A DNA stretch of 34,985 nt from Pseudomonadota bacterium (lineage in GTDB: Bacteria > Pseudomonadota > Alphaproteobacteria > Sphingomonadales > SMXR01). This document shows positions 34,826 through 34,985 of the stretch, piece by piece. Both the position numbers and the translations under genes were made by a program. The notes beneath the pieces are model-generated. The model had not been told where the DNA came from. It did no database searches and worked only from the letters and a program-made list of their open reading frames with translations. The DNA lies in NCBI GenBank assembly GCA_022574255.1, contig JACZSK010000020.1:1-34985 (forward strand), given 5' to 3'. Numbering within the stretch: the stretch's first letter is position 1; each line of letters starts with the position of its first letter.

Positions 34826-34983
34826 GCCCGTACCGGAACGGGCCCGTGGCGGGGGGGCGGGATTCGAACCCGCGGTGGGCTGAAACCCACGCCGGTTTTC
34901 AAGTTCGGAGACGCCCATGTTGGGCAGTGCCGCCCTGTGCTGAAAAGCGCTGTTTTATGCGACTTTCATCGTTCGTTTCGTCC
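34826..34983 (-). repeat. Attachment-site copy: 3' half of tRNA-Ser(UGA) plus flank (right copy)
   Basis: On the minus strand this is again tRNA-Ser(UGA) from the anticodon loop to CCA (34903 down to 34846), with its 5' half missing. Bases 34857-34906 equal 25976-26025 exactly; the acceptor strand differs by loss of one A. The flank 34907-34983 aligns with 26026-26101 with scattered changes and would continue past the window edge. GCCCGT/ACGGGC (34826-34843) forms a hairpin just downstream of the CCA, like a tRNA terminator. Because this copy is also only a half, the intact tRNA gene should lie further right, with another element between. Confidence 0.8.
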
Positions 34984-34985
34984 CC

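Noticed and set aside
34668-34883. Plus-strand ORF ending in GAGFEPAVG
   Set aside because: That ending is the well-known spurious translation of an antisense tRNA T-arm, and the ORF lies opposite the integrase.

Overview
The window looks like chromosomal DNA of an alphaproteobacterium, probably a Rhodospirillales- or Kordiimonadales-like environmental lineage; I cannot name a species. The grounds are the gene order ppx-rnd-aspS, an AspRS of the non-discriminating type, a DksA-like zinc-finger protein, PilZ/EAL c-di-GMP proteins, PAS-rich histidine kinases, and intergenic boxes matching the CtrA site TTAA-N7-TTAA.

Positions 1-13.4 kb are mostly core genome: the 3' part of a Ppx/GppA phosphatase, ribonuclease D (minus), aspartyl-tRNA synthetase, a large unrecognised TPR-like lipoprotein, and a lipid/acyl-CoA block. 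That block has a minus-strand pair (an alpha/beta-hydrolase-OsmC fusion translationally coupled to an acyl-CoA ligase) and a divergent AMACR-type CoA transferase/racemase. A small charged minus-strand ORF, a TPR-SPOR lipoprotein behind a perfect CtrA-like box, and a DksA-type zinc-finger protein follow.

Positions 13.6-23.8 kb hold glycerol kinase and then signalling genes: a PilZ protein convergent with a PAS/degenerate-GGDEF/EAL phosphodiesterase, a four-PAS hybrid histidine kinase with a receiver, a cold-shock protein with a clear terminator, a GNAT acetyltransferase, and a membrane PAS histidine kinase.

Positions 23.9-34.98 kb are accessory DNA and the most interesting part. Two copies of the 3' half of a tRNA-Ser(UGA) gene, cut at the anticodon loop, lie in direct orientation at about 25.97 and 34.86 kb. 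An integrase catalytic-domain remnant lies just inside the right copy. They bracket about 8.9 kb carrying a sensor histidine kinase with a FixL-like PAS, a NarL-type response regulator, a 105-aa unknown protein, an alginate-export-type porin and a chemoreceptor. The unknown protein, porin and chemoreceptor form an operon; its divergent promoter region has five half-sites in 11-bp phase that include a perfect CtrA-like box.

Left of the left tRNA copy is a mirrored, partly decayed counterpart: an orphan LuxR HTH domain, a related porin, a 44-codon chemoreceptor scrap and a third, diverged copy of the element's end repeat. The simplest reading is a tandem array of tRNA-Ser-targeted elements that repeatedly delivered a 'two-component regulator + outer-membrane porin + chemoreceptor' module, apparently wired into CtrA control. 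The substrate is unknown.
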